A DNA stretch of 64,000 nucleotides from Allomyces arbusculus (GCA_027604705.1 JADHYV010000018.1:248001-312000), one strand, 5' to 3'; positions 31,970 through 42,599 are shown, counted from the stretch's first letter. Program-made: numbers and translations. Notes: generated from the sequence alone by a model not told the origin.

Positions 31970-32619
31970 GCACGCGTCAGCGTCGATGTGAGGCGAGGCG
32001 ACCATTTCGCATGACCTGCCGTGTCACTCGCCATTTTTCTGGAGGGACATTCCGTTTGTCCATTGTCTACCGGTTTGATCTTTGATGCTTTTGGTGTCGG
32101 CGTCGGGTTGTGTGTATCCCCGAACTGAACGCTTTTCTTCTGTTTGAACAGCCCTTGCCCGTCGCTGTGAGTGGCATGCGGGCGTCATGCGTTTGATGTT
32201 GAATGTGATCAATCTTTCTCTCTTCCGTTGCTTGACCAAGATGGTGGCGACGCATCATCACAAGCGTCATTTACTCAATCGCTGCCACAAGGTAGAGTAC
32301 GCTCCTGCACGAACCCAAGAACTCGTTGAGCTGGCCGATGTTTATCTTGGCCATGGATGGGTCCCAATAAAGTGGCTGGCGCGCGGTTGGCGCGAGGGGA
32401 TTCAGTGCCAAAACGCGCGCCGACTCGCGCGCTCCGCTCATCTACCCCTGCCCGGGCCGTTTACCAAATTGACGGACGCCTTCCTCGCCGCCGCCCCGCG
32501 GCGCGAGCCAAGGACCACCGCGGTCGTGCCTCGGCCACGGCGCGACCGTCCTGCACCACGCTCATGCTCTCGCTCTCACCTCTCATCACCATTCACTCTC
32601 CCCGCGCGCCACGCCCACC
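31970..32619. other. Intergenic, nothing recognised
   Basis: Between the SR-protein gene and the LanC fragment. The last 60 bp before 32620 resemble a promoter or 5' UTR of the LanC-like gene type (ends CCACCATGG). No gene seen. Confidence 0.35.
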
Positions 32620-32772
32620 ATGGCAAATTATTCCGATCACCGCGACTACCCGATCACCGATGCGCCGTGCGACACGTCCGCCGAGCACGCCGGCAAGCAG
32701 CTCGATGCCGCACAACTCGCCAAGCTCGCGTGGGAGTACGTTCGCAGCGTCGACACTGCCATTTATGCTTTA
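32620..32772 (+). pseudogene. Truncated 5' copy of the LanC-like gene
   Basis: An ATG-led frame of about 50 codons resembles the N-terminus of the LanC-like gene at 42.6 kb: HRD..TDAP near the start, then LAKLAWEYVRS against LAKLAWEYARD. A linker of about 30 residues present in the full gene is absent. The frame ends soon after at the junction with the 3' spacer copy at 32790. This looks like a duplicated and truncated gene end; it may alternatively be a short gene of its own. Confidence 0.5.
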
Positions 32773-32789
32773 GGGAATGAACTTTTCTC

Positions 32790-32880
32790 GCTCAGCCTTG
32801 GCGTCGGGCAAAGATCGCACTCACAGAGCAAAAGGAAACAGACAAACAATCCAAACCTACTTATTGTACAAAAGCGGGCC
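32790..32880. repeat. Diverged copy of the 16.43-16.54 kb spacer
   Basis: Shares CTCGCTCAGCCTT, AAGATCGCACTCACAGAGCA and ACAAAAGCGGGCCA with the DUR1,2 to C2-A spacer, in the same order and orientation. The function, if any, is unknown; it marks a segmental duplication joined to the LanC fragment. Confidence 0.75.
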
Positions 32881-33214
32881 ACAGAAGTGGATCAAAGACA
32901 ACAAACGCGACAGGACCAGACATTGACTCACGGGACGTGCGCTGCGCCGGTCGGGTACGGCGGGAGTTCGCGCAATCGAACAGCCGCTGTGGCTGCTGCA
33001 ACACCCGAGACAAGTTGTCGACTTCAACGTTTACCTCGAAGCGCGCACAATTTTCTTGCTGATCAATGTCGGCTCAGAGCTGGAACAGTTGCAACGCACA
33101 GACAAGAGAGGACATGGAGAACCAATCATTTTATGATATTCATGGGTTTCAGAATCAATTACAAACAGCCGCCGCGCGGCATCACACAGAAATCAAAGCG
33201 CCGCATCCACTTCC
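32881..33214. other. 3' flank of the repeat-protein gene
   Basis: About 330 bp with no recognised gene. It probably includes the 3' UTR of the minus-strand repeat-protein gene. Confidence 0.3.
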
Positions 33215-34795
33215 TTACAGGAGGGTCGGGTGGCACGCCGTCGCCGAGTGCACGTCGACCGACTGAGCCTGGCCCTGAGCCTGGAACGCCGACACATCGG
33301 CGCCACCGTGGCAGCCGCCAGCCGAGGCATCAATCGACTGGTACTGGCCCTGCGCCTGCGACGCGAACACATCGGCGCCGTTGTGGCCCGAGACGTCAAC
33401 CGACTGCGTCTGGAACTGCGCCTGCTGCGCGAACACGTCAGCGCCGCCATGACCACCAGCCGACGCGTTGATCGTCTGGCCCTGGAATTGCGCCTGCTGC
33501 GCGAACACATCAGCGCCGCCGTGGCCGCCAGCCGACACGTCGAGCGACTGCTGCTGGAACTGGCCCTGCTGCGCCGAGACGTTGGCACCGCCAAAACCGC
33601 CAGCCGACGCGTCGAGCGTCTGGTACTGGCCCTGGGCCTGCGAGGCGTTCACACCAGCGCCGTGGCCGTGCGCCGAAGCGTTGAGCGACTGGAACTGCGC
33701 CTGGAACTGTTCCGCCGAGAGGTTGGCGCCACCGTGGCCGTGGAGAGCGGCGTCGAGCGACTGGAATTGCGCCTGGCCCTGAGCAGCGTGCACGCCGCCA
33801 AAGCCCGTCGCGTACCACGAGCCGTCATCGACGTTGATCTGCTGCGCCTGCCACTGGCCCTGCGACGCGTTGACCGAAGCGCCACCGTGACCGTGCGCGG
33901 AAACATCGATCGACTGCTGCTGGTACTGCGCCTGCGAGGCCGAAACGTCAGCGCCACCGTGGCAGCCGCCGCCCGAGACGTCAATCGACTGCTGCTGGTA
34001 CTGCCCCTGCGAGGCCGAGACGTTGGCGCCGCCATGGCCGCCAGCCGACGCGTTGATCGACTGCGACTGCGCCTGCGCCTGCGAGGCGTTGACCGAGGCG
34101 CCGCCATGGCCGTACGCTGAGGCATCAAGCGTCTGGTACTGAATCTGGCCCTGCGACGCCGAAACATCAGCACCACCGCAGACACCGCCGGTCGAGACAT
34201 CGATCTGCTGGTACTGGCCCTGCGCCTGCGCCGCGTTGACCGACGCGCCACCGTGGCCGTGCGCCGACGCATCAAGCGACTGGTACTGGCCCTGGAACTG
34301 CTCGGCCGTGACGTTGGCGCCGCCGTGGCCGTGCGACGAGACGTTGACCGACTGCGCCTGAGCCTGCGCCTGCGTGGCCGAGACCGACGAGCCGCCGTGG
34401 CAGCCGGCAGCCGACGACGCGTCGAGCTGCTGGTACTGGCCCTGCGACTGCGAGACCGAGACGTTACCCGAACCCGACGCGTTCACCGACTGGTACTGGC
34501 CCTGCGCTTGCGTCGCCGAGACGTTGCCGGCACCGGACGCGTCAATCTGCTGGTACTGGCCCTGCGCCTGCGTCGCCGAAACGCTGCCGTTGCCCGAGAC
34601 GTTGACCGACTGGTACTGGCCCTGGAGCTGCGAAGCCTCGACCTGTGAAGGAAAGGGGGAAAAATATGCACGGATCAGTTTCGATCAGGTCGTGATCAGA
34701 CGCGATGAGCGCGAATTCATGTCGATTGAGCGGGTGGAGAAGGTGTGTTGGATGCGTACCGAGGTCGTGGTGGCGGGGATCTGCATGACGGCCAT
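33215..34795 (-). CDS. Tandem-repeat Gln/Gly/Ser-rich protein, curlin-like beta-repeat candidate
   Basis: Two exons, 34760-34795 (MAVMQIPATTTS) and 33215-34642, give 487 residues. After the first 16 residues the chain is about 19 imperfect repeats of 20-26 residues. Consensus: (S)-hydrophobic-(N/D)-A/V-S-x-G-x-G-(G)-A-(N/D)-V-S-A-x-Q-x-Q-x-Q-Y-Q. The first three repeats are short (SGAGNVSATQAQGQYQ); later ones carry a HGHGG insert. The alternation and the GxGN..Q spacing recall curlin amyloid repeats and other beta-solenoids, but there is no secretion signal, so location is unclear. The repeats are varied at DNA level, so not a recent expansion. A spore-wall or structural role is a guess. The minus-strand TATATAAA at 34866-34873 sits 70 bp upstream. 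Confidence 0.7.
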
Positions 34796-34865
34796 GGTGG
34801 AGATGTGGTGGTTGGTGGTGGAGGAGGTAGTGGGATGCTGGTCAAGACGCGGCGGGCGCGTCCGG

Positions 34866-34873
34866 TTTATATA
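34866..34873 (-). promoter_or_regulatory. TATA box of the repeat-protein gene
   Basis: TATATAAA on the minus strand, about 70 bp upstream of the start codon at 34795. The clearest TATA box in the window, suggesting a strongly or stage-specifically expressed gene. Confidence 0.55.
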
Positions 34874-35756
34874 CGTTTGGATCTACCACACAGTGATCAG
34901 CTCGTGCAAGTTGCGCGCTGCGCGCGCGCTCAAGGGCCCATGGTCGGCCGTCCGTGACCGAAGGGCGCCGGACGAGAAGGTTGTCCGGCTTGACGCCGCC
35001 AAGGGCCTAACAGCCGGCCGGCGGCCAAAGGGCTTCACCGAGGTGATCATAGCTTGAGCCACTGCGCGCGCGCGGCGGACACGGTTGGGACGGTGAACCC
35101 GCGGCCTGCGCGCGCAACACGGCGGTGAACATGAAAGCCAAGAACCTTGCACCGACGGTGAGGGACATGGTGGTGAAGGACGGTGAGGGACGCGCATGCG
35201 CGGCACGCTTGTCGAAAGCCTGATGCAACGGTGCGTCAACCAGATGGTTTTGTTGAAGGTTCTGCATGAATTGGGCGAAGGCCGGCGAAGCAGGTCCCTT
35301 TGGCTTCGCCGTTCGGCGCAGTTTCTAAAACCGAAAGCAAAGCGCATGCATGCGGATTGACGCAACGAAAACCTTGCAGCACCTTGCAGCTGGACCAGGC
35401 TTGACTCACACAGCGCGTCTCGCAGCCCCTGGACGACCTTGCAGCCGTACGCGTCCTGCGAGAAAGGGGCGCCGACGACTTGGTCCCTCACTTGCGTTTG
35501 GGTTTGACCGGGTTGGTTCTGTCACGACGCGCGCGAGCATCTCTCTCTCGCTCTCTCTCTCTCTCCCCCCCCCCCCCCCCCCCGCACCCTCCCATTTGGC
35601 AAGAAGTTGGATACACTGGGACTGTACGAGGGCCAACTAGGGCAGCAAGCGCAGAGCGCGACACAACATCGTGTCGCCTCTCCACACGCGACAGAACAAC
35701 CAACAAATCAATGTTGAGGGGCCCTCACCACGGTCGCCCCTCCCTTTTCCACCTAC
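34874..35756. other. Spacer with no gene recognised
   Basis: Between the repeat-protein promoter and the 3' end of the dioxygenase gene. Contains a CT-rich and poly-C tract at 35541-35583. Open frames lack domains. Confidence 0.4.
35541..35583. repeat. (CT)n followed by a poly-C run
   Basis: A CTCTCT microsatellite runs straight into about 18 consecutive C. Likely to vary in length between strains and prone to sequencing error. Confidence 0.9.
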
Positions 35757-37457
35757 CTACTTCCGGGCCGCCTGGCTCTTGATCCAGTTGGCAACGCGCC
35801 AGCGGTCCTTGAAATCGTCCCAGTCAACGTAAACGCCACGCAGGTGCCGCTGCCCGCCGGCTCCTTGTCCATCCTTGCCCACATCAAACGCGGTGCGCCC
35901 GTGCAGGACGCGGCGGTTATGGAAGAGCACACAGTCGCCCGGCTTCATCTGGATCGTGAACATGGGCTGCGCACGCATGTGCTCCTCCCACGCACTCATC
36001 GCGCGGTACCATACCTCGACCTGGTCGGGGCTCGCTTCGAGCGGCGCCTGGAACGGCGGGGCATAGTACATGTCGCGCGCGACCGCGTCGTCGCTCGCGT
36101 GAGTATCTGCGCCCGAGAGCGTGCGCTGTGACGCGAGCGGGTGCCGGAAGTGCAGATGGTGCGGCGTCGAGGTTGCGTCCTTGACCGTCGCGTGGTGCGC
36201 GTGCGCGTAGTGGTACGAGACGGGGACATTCGCGAGCGCATCGACGAGGTCTTGCGGGTGCGACTGGGCAAACGTTTGCCACGCGTGCCACATATCGAGG
36301 AAGAGCGAGGCGCCGCCGCGTGTTGACGACTGCAGCATGTGCAAAAACTGCAGGCCGGGTGGCGCCTCGAAGTACATCAGGTCCATGTGCAGCCCGAGAA
36401 ATTGCGCGGTATAGGCCACATTGGCCGAGTGTGCAACCGACTTGACGTCCCACGACGGGCCGTAGAACGTGTGCCGAATCGCGTACCCGAACCGCTTGGC
36501 GAGCGTCTCGACATAGTCGTTGCCGCGGTCGAGCGGCACGTTGTGGAAGAACACGAGCCCGTGCGTCGCAAACGCGTCGAGAACGTGGGCGGGCATGGCC
36601 TCGACGGCGGGCAGCGCCGTCGCACGCGTGCGTTCGGCAACCGTGTCAGCGGAACCCGACGCTGCTTGGAGCGGCCCAAGAGGGTCAATCAGCGATTCGA
36701 GCGGTGGGAGGTCGCGGTAATCGACGTGCAAAATGTCCTTATGGCTGTCTTTGGACCACGCGACGGGTCGCGGCTGCGTCGGGGCGCGGTCACCGTCGGC
36801 CGCAGCCCGCCCGCGCGCCGGGTGCGTGTAGTCCCAACGCTGCAAGTACGAGAGTGGGTACCGCGACACGTGGGTAGTGGCCTCGGCAGCAGCTGCATTC
36901 GTGTCGACGACGCCGACATTACCCGCGGCCGCCGTCTGCGACGCGAGCACAAATGCGGGCCACTCAACCACGAGCTCCCAGGCGTCGCTTGCCGCCGCGT
37001 CCATGGCCACAGCCGTGGTCCCGATGGCACGCTCCCAGCGCACGGCCTTGGGCGCAATGTCGAGTGGAATGTCGCCGCTCGCGTGCAGCTTTTGGCGCGT
37101 TGACGGGTGCACACACCGCGCGCACGGGCAGTGATCGCGCAACCACACGTGGTGGAATTGAGAGAGCGTCTTGCCGTCGCTGTAGAGCGCTAGGTCGACG
37201 CGGTTGCCGTGCACAACGGGGTCGGCGGGTGGCGTCGATGAAGTCGTGGCCGTGGCCAGAGTACGGTGCCGCTGAACCAAAAACCGTGTCGACGGCAGCG
37301 CAACAGCAGCGGCAGCAGTAGAGCGGGTCAGCGCGGCATGGTGCGCGAAATGGCGCGTCGTTGTCGCGAGTGCGGCCTTGACGAGAACAGAGTACGGCCG
37401 AGCAGCGGCGCGGGATGCCGGCGCTGCCACGGCCAGCAGGCGTGGGGCCGTGAACAT
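35757..37457 (-). CDS. Gamma-butyrobetaine / trimethyllysine-type dioxygenase, mitochondrial
   Basis: A single frame of 566 residues from the ATG at 37455-37457. Residues 1-70 are Ala/Arg-rich and lack acidic residues, a mitochondrial presequence. The N-terminal domain carries a zinc-type knot, WLRDHCPCARCVH (Cys110, Cys112, Cys115, His117). The jelly-roll oxygenase has the facial triad His357-x-Asp359 (LGLHMDLMYF) and His519 (RRVLHGRTAF), with Arg520-type 2-oxoglutarate region nearby. The family hydroxylates gamma-butyrobetaine or N6-trimethyllysine in carnitine synthesis using Fe(II) and 2-oxoglutarate. I cannot separate BBOX from TMLH by eye; the length with inserts exceeds both (about 390-420). 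It is head to head with the universal stress protein gene. Confidence 0.85.
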   Translation of the reverse strand: MFTAPRLLAVAAPASRAAARPYSVLVKAALATTTRHFAHHAALTRSTAAAAVALPSTRFLVQRHRTLATATTSSTPPADPVVHGNRVDLALYSDGKTLSQFHHVWLRDHCPCARCVHPSTRQKLHASGDIPLDIAPKAVRWERAIGTTAVAMDAAASDAWELVVEWPAFVLASQTAAAGNVGVVDTNAAAAEATTHVSRYPLSYLQRWDYTHPARGRAAADGDRAPTQPRPVAWSKDSHKDILHVDYRDLPPLESLIDPLGPLQAASGSADTVAERTRATALPAVEAMPAHVLDAFATHGLVFFHNVPLDRGNDYVETLAKRFGYAIRHTFYGPSWDVKSVAHSANVAYTAQFLGLHMDLMYFEAPPGLQFLHMLQSSTRGGASLFLDMWHAWQTFAQSHPQDLVDALANVPVSYHYAHAHHATVKDATSTPHHLHFRHPLASQRTLSGADTHASDDAVARDMYYAPPFQAPLEASPDQVEVWYRAMSAWEEHMRAQPMFTIQMKPGDCVLFHNRRVLHGRTAFDVGKDGQGAGGQRHLRGVYVDWDDFKDRWRVANWIKSQAARK

Positions 37458-37840
37458 GATGGTGGACAGGCTTGAACAGCGAGAGCACTTGCGATACGAG
37501 CAACTTGACAAGCGCGACGGTGGTGGAGTGGAGGAGCAAGCGGTGGAGGAGAATGGAGGAGAGAGGAAATGATGGACAATCTGGCCAGTCTGGCCCGCCA
37601 CAATTTTTGGACATTCCGGGCCGCGGCGCGCCGCGATCGCGTGACAGAACTCTGGCGGCCAGACCCTAGGGTAGGTTTTTCCTTTTTCCAGAAAACCTGG
37701 CCTTCCAACACGAACCATCCTGACGCGCCCGCCGCCACGGCCCACGTCGCCATCAACGTGCCGCGCGCGTCGACCAGCTCCTCCACGCCGGCTTCAACCC
37801 ACAGCCGGCAACACACAACCAGCAGCACGCTACCCTCGTG

Positions 37841-38529
37841 ATGGACGACTCTGCCCTGGCCGCCGCCGCGGCCGGTGCCGCCGCACCGCGAGTGTTCGAC
37901 CCGCTCGCGCCCTATGTCGTGCTGACGGCCGTCGACGCGTCGGCACCGTCGTGGCACGCCGTCGACTTTGCCGCCAACCTCGTCGCGCACCTCTCCAACT
38001 ACCGCCTGCTCGTCGTCTACGTCACGGCGCTCAACCGCACGTCGCGATTCCCCTACCTCGACCATTTGGACAAGGCCTATAACCTCGAGATCCAGCACGA
38101 GGCCAAGTCGGCCATCCAAGAGTGCCAGGCCTACCTGCATCGGTTCGACGACAATGTCTCCTACGAGCTGATTGAGATCGAAGGCGAGGGCGAGGTCGGC
38201 CCGCTGCTCGAAAAGTACATTGACGAGCACGTGCCGGACTGCAACCTCGTCGTGCTCGGCACGCACGGCCACCAGGGCCTGAAAAAGTACGCTCTGACGC
38301 CAACGGCCGACGCGTCGTTTCAGTGTTGCCGTTTCATCCGATGTCTCACCTCATTCAATGCACCCGGCATAGGATGCTCTACGGCTCCGTCTCTGAGTAC
38401 TGCATCACGCACCTGCGGGTACCCGTCACCGTCGTCAAGGCGCCCGCCGGTGCCACGACCGCCGGATCGACGCGTCGCTCGTCGCTCTCGGCCTCATCGG
38501 CGCCAATCCTGACCGACCGCCCGAGCTGA
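37841..38529 (+). CDS. Universal stress protein (UspA family)
   Basis: Two exons, 37841-38286 and 38373-38529, join within LKK-MLYGSVSEYC to give 200 residues. The single Usp domain has YVVLTAVDASAPSW at its first strand and the nucleotide-binding pattern G-x2-G-x9-G-S (GTHGHQG then YGSVS) at about 139-160, so it should bind ATP. The tail is Ser/Thr/Ala-rich. Family members act in the cytosol in stress and growth responses; the exact job is unknown. The gene shares a 383-bp divergent promoter region with the dioxygenase. Confidence 0.85.
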
Positions 38530-39139
38530 GCGGCACCCCTCACCCGGGCGCGACGATGTGTGTGAGTTTGAGCAACGAGAAGGGAAACCATGGGGCCCGG
38601 TGGGAGCTGGCGCGTGGGCCCTAGAGATGTTTGGATCCGTTTCTGTCCCCCCCCTCCCCCCCAGCGCGCGCTGTTTTTGTCATACCATCTATTTTTTTTT
38701 TCAGACACGAAAGAGACCCGAGCGCGACGATTGAGAACAACGATTTGGCGAAGCATCCTTTGATGCTCTTGCTCGACGTGACGCTACCACAGTGAGCACA
38801 GAGCGCAAGCTGGCACCTGCACGGTGTCACTGTCAGTTTCAATCTGTGGTCATCTGCACCCGTCACCTTCAACGCGCCGCAAGAGCATATCTTTTCTCTC
38901 GACTGTCTTTGGGACAACGCTCTGGCCACAGAACGTCTACAGCTCGATCCCCCGATGATCACCGGCTGACAGGCGCGTCGTGAGCGTGAGCATTGTGACC
39001 ACTTCTTTGATCGGCATCAGTGGCCACCAGGGGTTTCCGCTCATGGTTCTTTGACCAGCATCGGTCGCTTATGTATCAGCGCGTGACTTCTGGTTAGCGC
39101 GTTGTAGGGAGTGTGTCTTGATCAAGAGGGCAAATTGTA
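38530..39139. other. Intergenic, nothing recognised
   Basis: Has C-rich and T-rich homopolymer runs near 38650-38700. No gene or repeat recognised. Confidence 0.4.
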
Positions 39140-39460
39140 AGGTCGCGTTTGCCGACTGGATCTTGCGTTTCTACTACTCGGCCGCCGGCTAGCCCGACCC
39201 GCACGGCCTGCGCATCACGCACGCGATTGTCGAGACCAAGCGCGACCTACGGGACCAGATCGCCACGCAGATGCAGGAGCTTGCGTATTGGTTGTCGGAA
39301 GCAGTTCTGAGCTCAATGCTGGCGCTGCGCAGCGACGGGTATGGCGAGCCGCACGCATCGCTGATTGTGGTTGCCGGACCGTACTTGAACGCGATGGCGC
39401 TCGCGCTCAAGGACATGCTGTGCTTGCGCGAAGCGCTTGATGCGGGCACCACATGCTCGC
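39140..39460 (+). pseudogene. Gene fragment, unrecognised
   Basis: A plus-strand frame with coding-like codon use reads FADWILRFYYSAAG, meets an in-frame TAG at 39190-39192, then continues about 90 codons (GLRITHAIVETKRDLRDQI, LSSMLALRSDGYGEPHASL). If the TAG is instead the end of an intron, this is an internal or last exon. No start codon, partner exon or known domain was found. Confidence 0.3.
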
Positions 39461-39879
39461 CGCTCGTGCTGTTGTTGTCGCTGACGGGTGTGCTGAGTTT
39501 TAGTGGGGTCGTGACCCGTTCCAGGCGTCGCTCATCTTCTGCCAGGACAATGGGTGCGCGCGGGCGGTAGACTTGTTACAGCGGATGGCGACACATGAGA
39601 TTTTGTGGCCAAGATAGAGGACCAGAGGACCTTTAAGGAGGGGGAGGGCAAGACGACTGGACCAGATTGCACTTACGACCCCGTTTGTAATCGATATTGA
39701 CAAACCTGCGCAGGCGCGCTCGTCCCAGCTCAGTAGTCTCTTTCTATTTGTGCGGAATCAATGGAATGATTCGCATGACTACCGCCGCGGTAAGGCCGCT
39801 TCCGTGCCGCAAATTCATTCATGACCGAGACTGTTCATCGTCGGTCCCATGCTCTCGGACACGCAACCGCACCGATATT
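39461..39879. other. Intergenic, nothing recognised
   Basis: Spacer between the fragment and the 3' end of BMT2. No supportable feature. Confidence 0.35.
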
Positions 39880-41106
39880 TCACAAAACGATACTAAAATT
39901 ATTCCGCTTCTTGCCATCGTTCACCATCGCCTTGCCCACCTTCCCGCGCACCCGGTGCCGGACGACTCCGCACCGACACCTCGCCTGCTCTCCCTTCCCT
40001 TCCTCCTGACTTGAACAATTTGCGCACGCGCTACACCCGCACGGACACCCGGCACGCGCCTTGTCCACCTGGTACAGCGCACATACGAGTTTCGCCGATT
40101 CGCGTTCTGCGACCAACCGCGCACCCAAACCCTTCATCATCACCTCACCATGCAACCGGTCGGCATCCATGTACCGCGCATTCGCAACACACGCGCGCGG
40201 GAGGACCAAATACACGAGCCGCGCACCGTTCGGATCCAAGTGTCGAATCGCTTTGGCCAGCATCGCGCCGCGCGCCGCCGGGGTCGGCAGGAAGTTGACC
40301 ACGAGCGAGAGCGAGACCACGTCGAACGTCAGCCGCGCGGTTTTTGGGACACCGGTCCCAGGGAAACAGGCCGGGTCCGCGTGCGCGGCGTCGGCGAGGG
40401 GCGCGAGGTAGTCCGTAAAGTCAAACTCGTCGGTCCAGGATTTGGGGGAGGAGGAGCGGCACGGCGCGGTCGGGAACTGGAAAAAGTCGGCGCGAAGAAC
40501 GGCGGGGCTTTGCGGGTTGAGGTCGATCGAGAGGATGTCGCCCAGAAGACCGCGGGATTGGACCTTGCGGTACGCGACGGGTCCCTCGAGCGCTCCGACG
40601 TCGAGTAGCGAAAGCGGGCGTTGTGGCAGCGGCACTTGGTCGCGTGCGATCTGCAGGTCCGGCAAACCGCCGGGTGCCACAATGGGCGGTTGGGTGTCCG
40701 CGAGGTGCGCGATGAGCGCGACGAGAAGCTCGCTCGGGTACTTCGTGGACTGGATCTTCATTGACGCGCGCTGGTACGCGGCAAGGTCGACCGCTGAAAA
40801 GGCATCGTTGGCGGGCGCCGTCCGCGCTCGTTTCGGCGTGCTTGCACTGTCGTCGCTGTCGTCCTCGTCACTGGAATCGTCGGAATCACCATGGCGAGCT
40901 GTTGCAGCTTGCTTGGCAGCGGCGTGGAACCGGGTAATGGCCTTGCGTGCTCGCTTCTTGCGCGGAAGAGTCGGTAGTGGTCTGGCAGCTTCTTCGCTGG
41001 GCAAGGCGGTAGGAGCCACGTGCGCGGGAGTTGATACGGCAAGTGCAGCAGTTGTGCTGCGGGCAACACGGCGCACGATCGGCGTCTTTTTCTTGTTCTT
41101 TGCCAT
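39880..41106 (-). CDS. BMT2: 25S rRNA adenine-N1 methyltransferase
   Basis: One exon of 408 residues from the ATG at 41104-41106. The N-terminus is Lys/Arg-rich (MAKNKKK) with an acidic Ser/Asp run around 75-90, typical of nucleolar proteins. The methyltransferase core begins near YPSELLVALIAHLAD and shows SAM-binding LLDVGALEGP, SIDLNPQ and the family-specific DVVSLSLVVNFLPTPAARG. A Cys-rich tail (CPCGCSACANC, then CRCG) follows the usual domain end and could bind a metal; I do not know it from yeast Bmt2. Known role: m1A of 25S rRNA in the nucleolus. Start agrees with the conserved basic N-terminus; upstream frame is AT-rich and unlike coding. Confidence 0.88.
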   Translation of the reverse strand: MAKNKKKTPIVRRVARSTTAALAVSTPAHVAPTALPSEEAARPLPTLPRKKRARKAITRFHAAAKQAATARHGDSDDSSDEDDSDDSASTPKRARTAPANDAFSAVDLAAYQRASMKIQSTKYPSELLVALIAHLADTQPPIVAPGGLPDLQIARDQVPLPQRPLSLLDVGALEGPVAYRKVQSRGLLGDILSIDLNPQSPAVLRADFFQFPTAPCRSSSPKSWTDEFDFTDYLAPLADAAHADPACFPGTGVPKTARLTFDVVSLSLVVNFLPTPAARGAMLAKAIRHLDPNGARLVYLVLPRACVANARYMDADRLHGEVMMKGLGARLVAERESAKLVCALYQVDKARAGCPCGCSACANCSSQEEGKGEQARCRCGVVRHRVRGKVGKAMVNDGKKRNNFSIVL

Positions 41107-41479
41107 TGGTTGGAGGGGATGGTGACAGACTTGAGAGAAGGAACAGTTTGAACGCCGAGTTTGGGTTTCAGCTTCAGTCTGGTGATCTGTTGCACGGGCC
41201 GTTTGACAGCACTTGAAGCGTTCGATATGAACCTCACAATCAAAGCGAACACAACAATCGCCCGGGTGGAGAAGATAGCAGCAGTGCCCTGGTGCAAGAT
41301 TCTGTTCTTGAGTTGCATCAAAACTGGTCGAAATCGACCGAAAGGAACGAGAGATATACAGGAACGCCGAAAGCAGCGACAACACGACCAACAAATGAAC
41401 GAGAAACGAAAAATGTCCAGAAAATGCAATAAGGACGGTAACGATAAGAGACAAAGAAAGAGGACAACGGGGCAGCACA
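41107..41479. other. Promoter region of BMT2
   Basis: About 370 bp between BMT2 and the 3' end of the Yar1-like gene, lower in GC than either. No element recognised. Confidence 0.35.
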
Positions 41480-42174
41480 TTACGTCGACTTGGCTGCGGC
41501 CGACTTGGCAGCTGGTGGTGCTGCGCTTGCCGACGCGGAAGAGGAGGATGGCCCGGCCTTGGCCGTATCGTCTTCGGCATCCTCGTCCAAGTCCGGGTCC
41601 ATGACCTTGAGCAGCTCGACGGCAACCTTTTCGTGTTGTGCAGCCTGCGCTTCGTAGAGTGCCGTGCGGCCAGCGTGGTTGACGAGCTGTCAACGACAAC
41701 AGGACAGATCAGTTTAAAATGCCGTGAAATCGGGAGAACGAGTCAGAGCAACATACAGTCAGATCGGCGGCGGCGGCGATGAGCAGCTTGGCAATCTCGT
41801 CGTGGCCGTTGACGGCGCACCAATGCATCGGCGTGTTGCCTTGTTCGTTTTGCGCGTTGACCGAGACTCCGGCAATGTGCTGGAGGAGGTACTCGACAAT
41901 GTCTGGCGTCACATCGGGGGCGATCAGTACTTGTTGGCGCAAACTTCCGTTGGCATCATCAAAAGTTACCCTTGTGGCCGTTGGCCGCGGCCATGTGCAG
42001 CGGCGTGTTGCCGCCCGCGACGGGCTGCGCGAGCAGAGCCGCGGCGGAGACGTGCGGGTACTCGTGCTGGAGGCGCGCGATCTCCTCCTTGAGCTCGGGC
42101 AGCTCGCCGTAGCGTGCGCAGAGCACGATCTCATTGGTGTCGATCTCGGCGAGTGGCGTTTGCGTCTGCGTCAT
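41480..42174 (-). CDS. YAR1: Ankyrin-repeat protein, Yar1-like
   Basis: Three exons, 41970-42174, 41757-41929 and 41480-41686, encode 194 residues (yeast Yar1 is 200). The introns are 40 and 70 nt. Ankyrin repeats: GNTPLHMAAANGH, GNTPMHWCAVNGHDEIAKLL and GRTALYEAQAAQHEKVAVELL, then an acidic patch and an Ala/Ser/Lys tail. The small size and acidic end resemble Yar1, a chaperone of ribosomal protein uS3 (Rps3), but a generic small ankyrin protein is possible. The 40-nt intron is the shortest I inferred; its acceptor at 41930 is the only one in frame. Head to head with the LanC-like gene. Confidence 0.7.
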
Positions 42175-42599
42175 GGTTGTGGTCGGATTGCTGGCCAGAT
42201 GGGGTTGGACTTGGGGCTCAAGGATTTGGGTCAGCGATGCGCTTCAGGTTGCGGTAGGTTATGCGGGCGTGGTGCTGATATATTTGGTTGTGATTTGCGT
42301 GATTTTGCTGGGTCCTCGCCAAATGCGGCGGCGAGGTGCGGTGGAAGTGGTGCGCGATCATCATGTGAGGCAGGGTGACTGGTTGCTGCCGGCGTTCGGT
42401 CGCGTTGCGCGACGCGACGCGTTGTGCTGATGCCGCGCTTGATGAGCGGTGAGACACCGCGACGCGTTCTCCTCGGCCCACCGCGACGGGGCAAAACGCG
42501 TAAACCACCAACGTCGCGCGTCGGTCTCAGCCGTCTGAAGCTGCCCTCTCTCTCCCCACCACAACCACCCGCAACTCGATCGCTCCCTCCATCTTCACC
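42175..42599. promoter_or_regulatory. Divergent promoter region, Yar1-like and LanC-like genes
   Basis: A 425-bp spacer between two start codons, with an ATATATTTGG-type AT-rich patch near 42280. No gene. Confidence 0.35.

Noticed and set aside
33230-34120. Long plus-strand frames opposite the repeat-protein gene
   Set aside because: They are reverse-strand shadows of the Gln-rich repeats; the repeat unit has biased codons that stay open in all frames.
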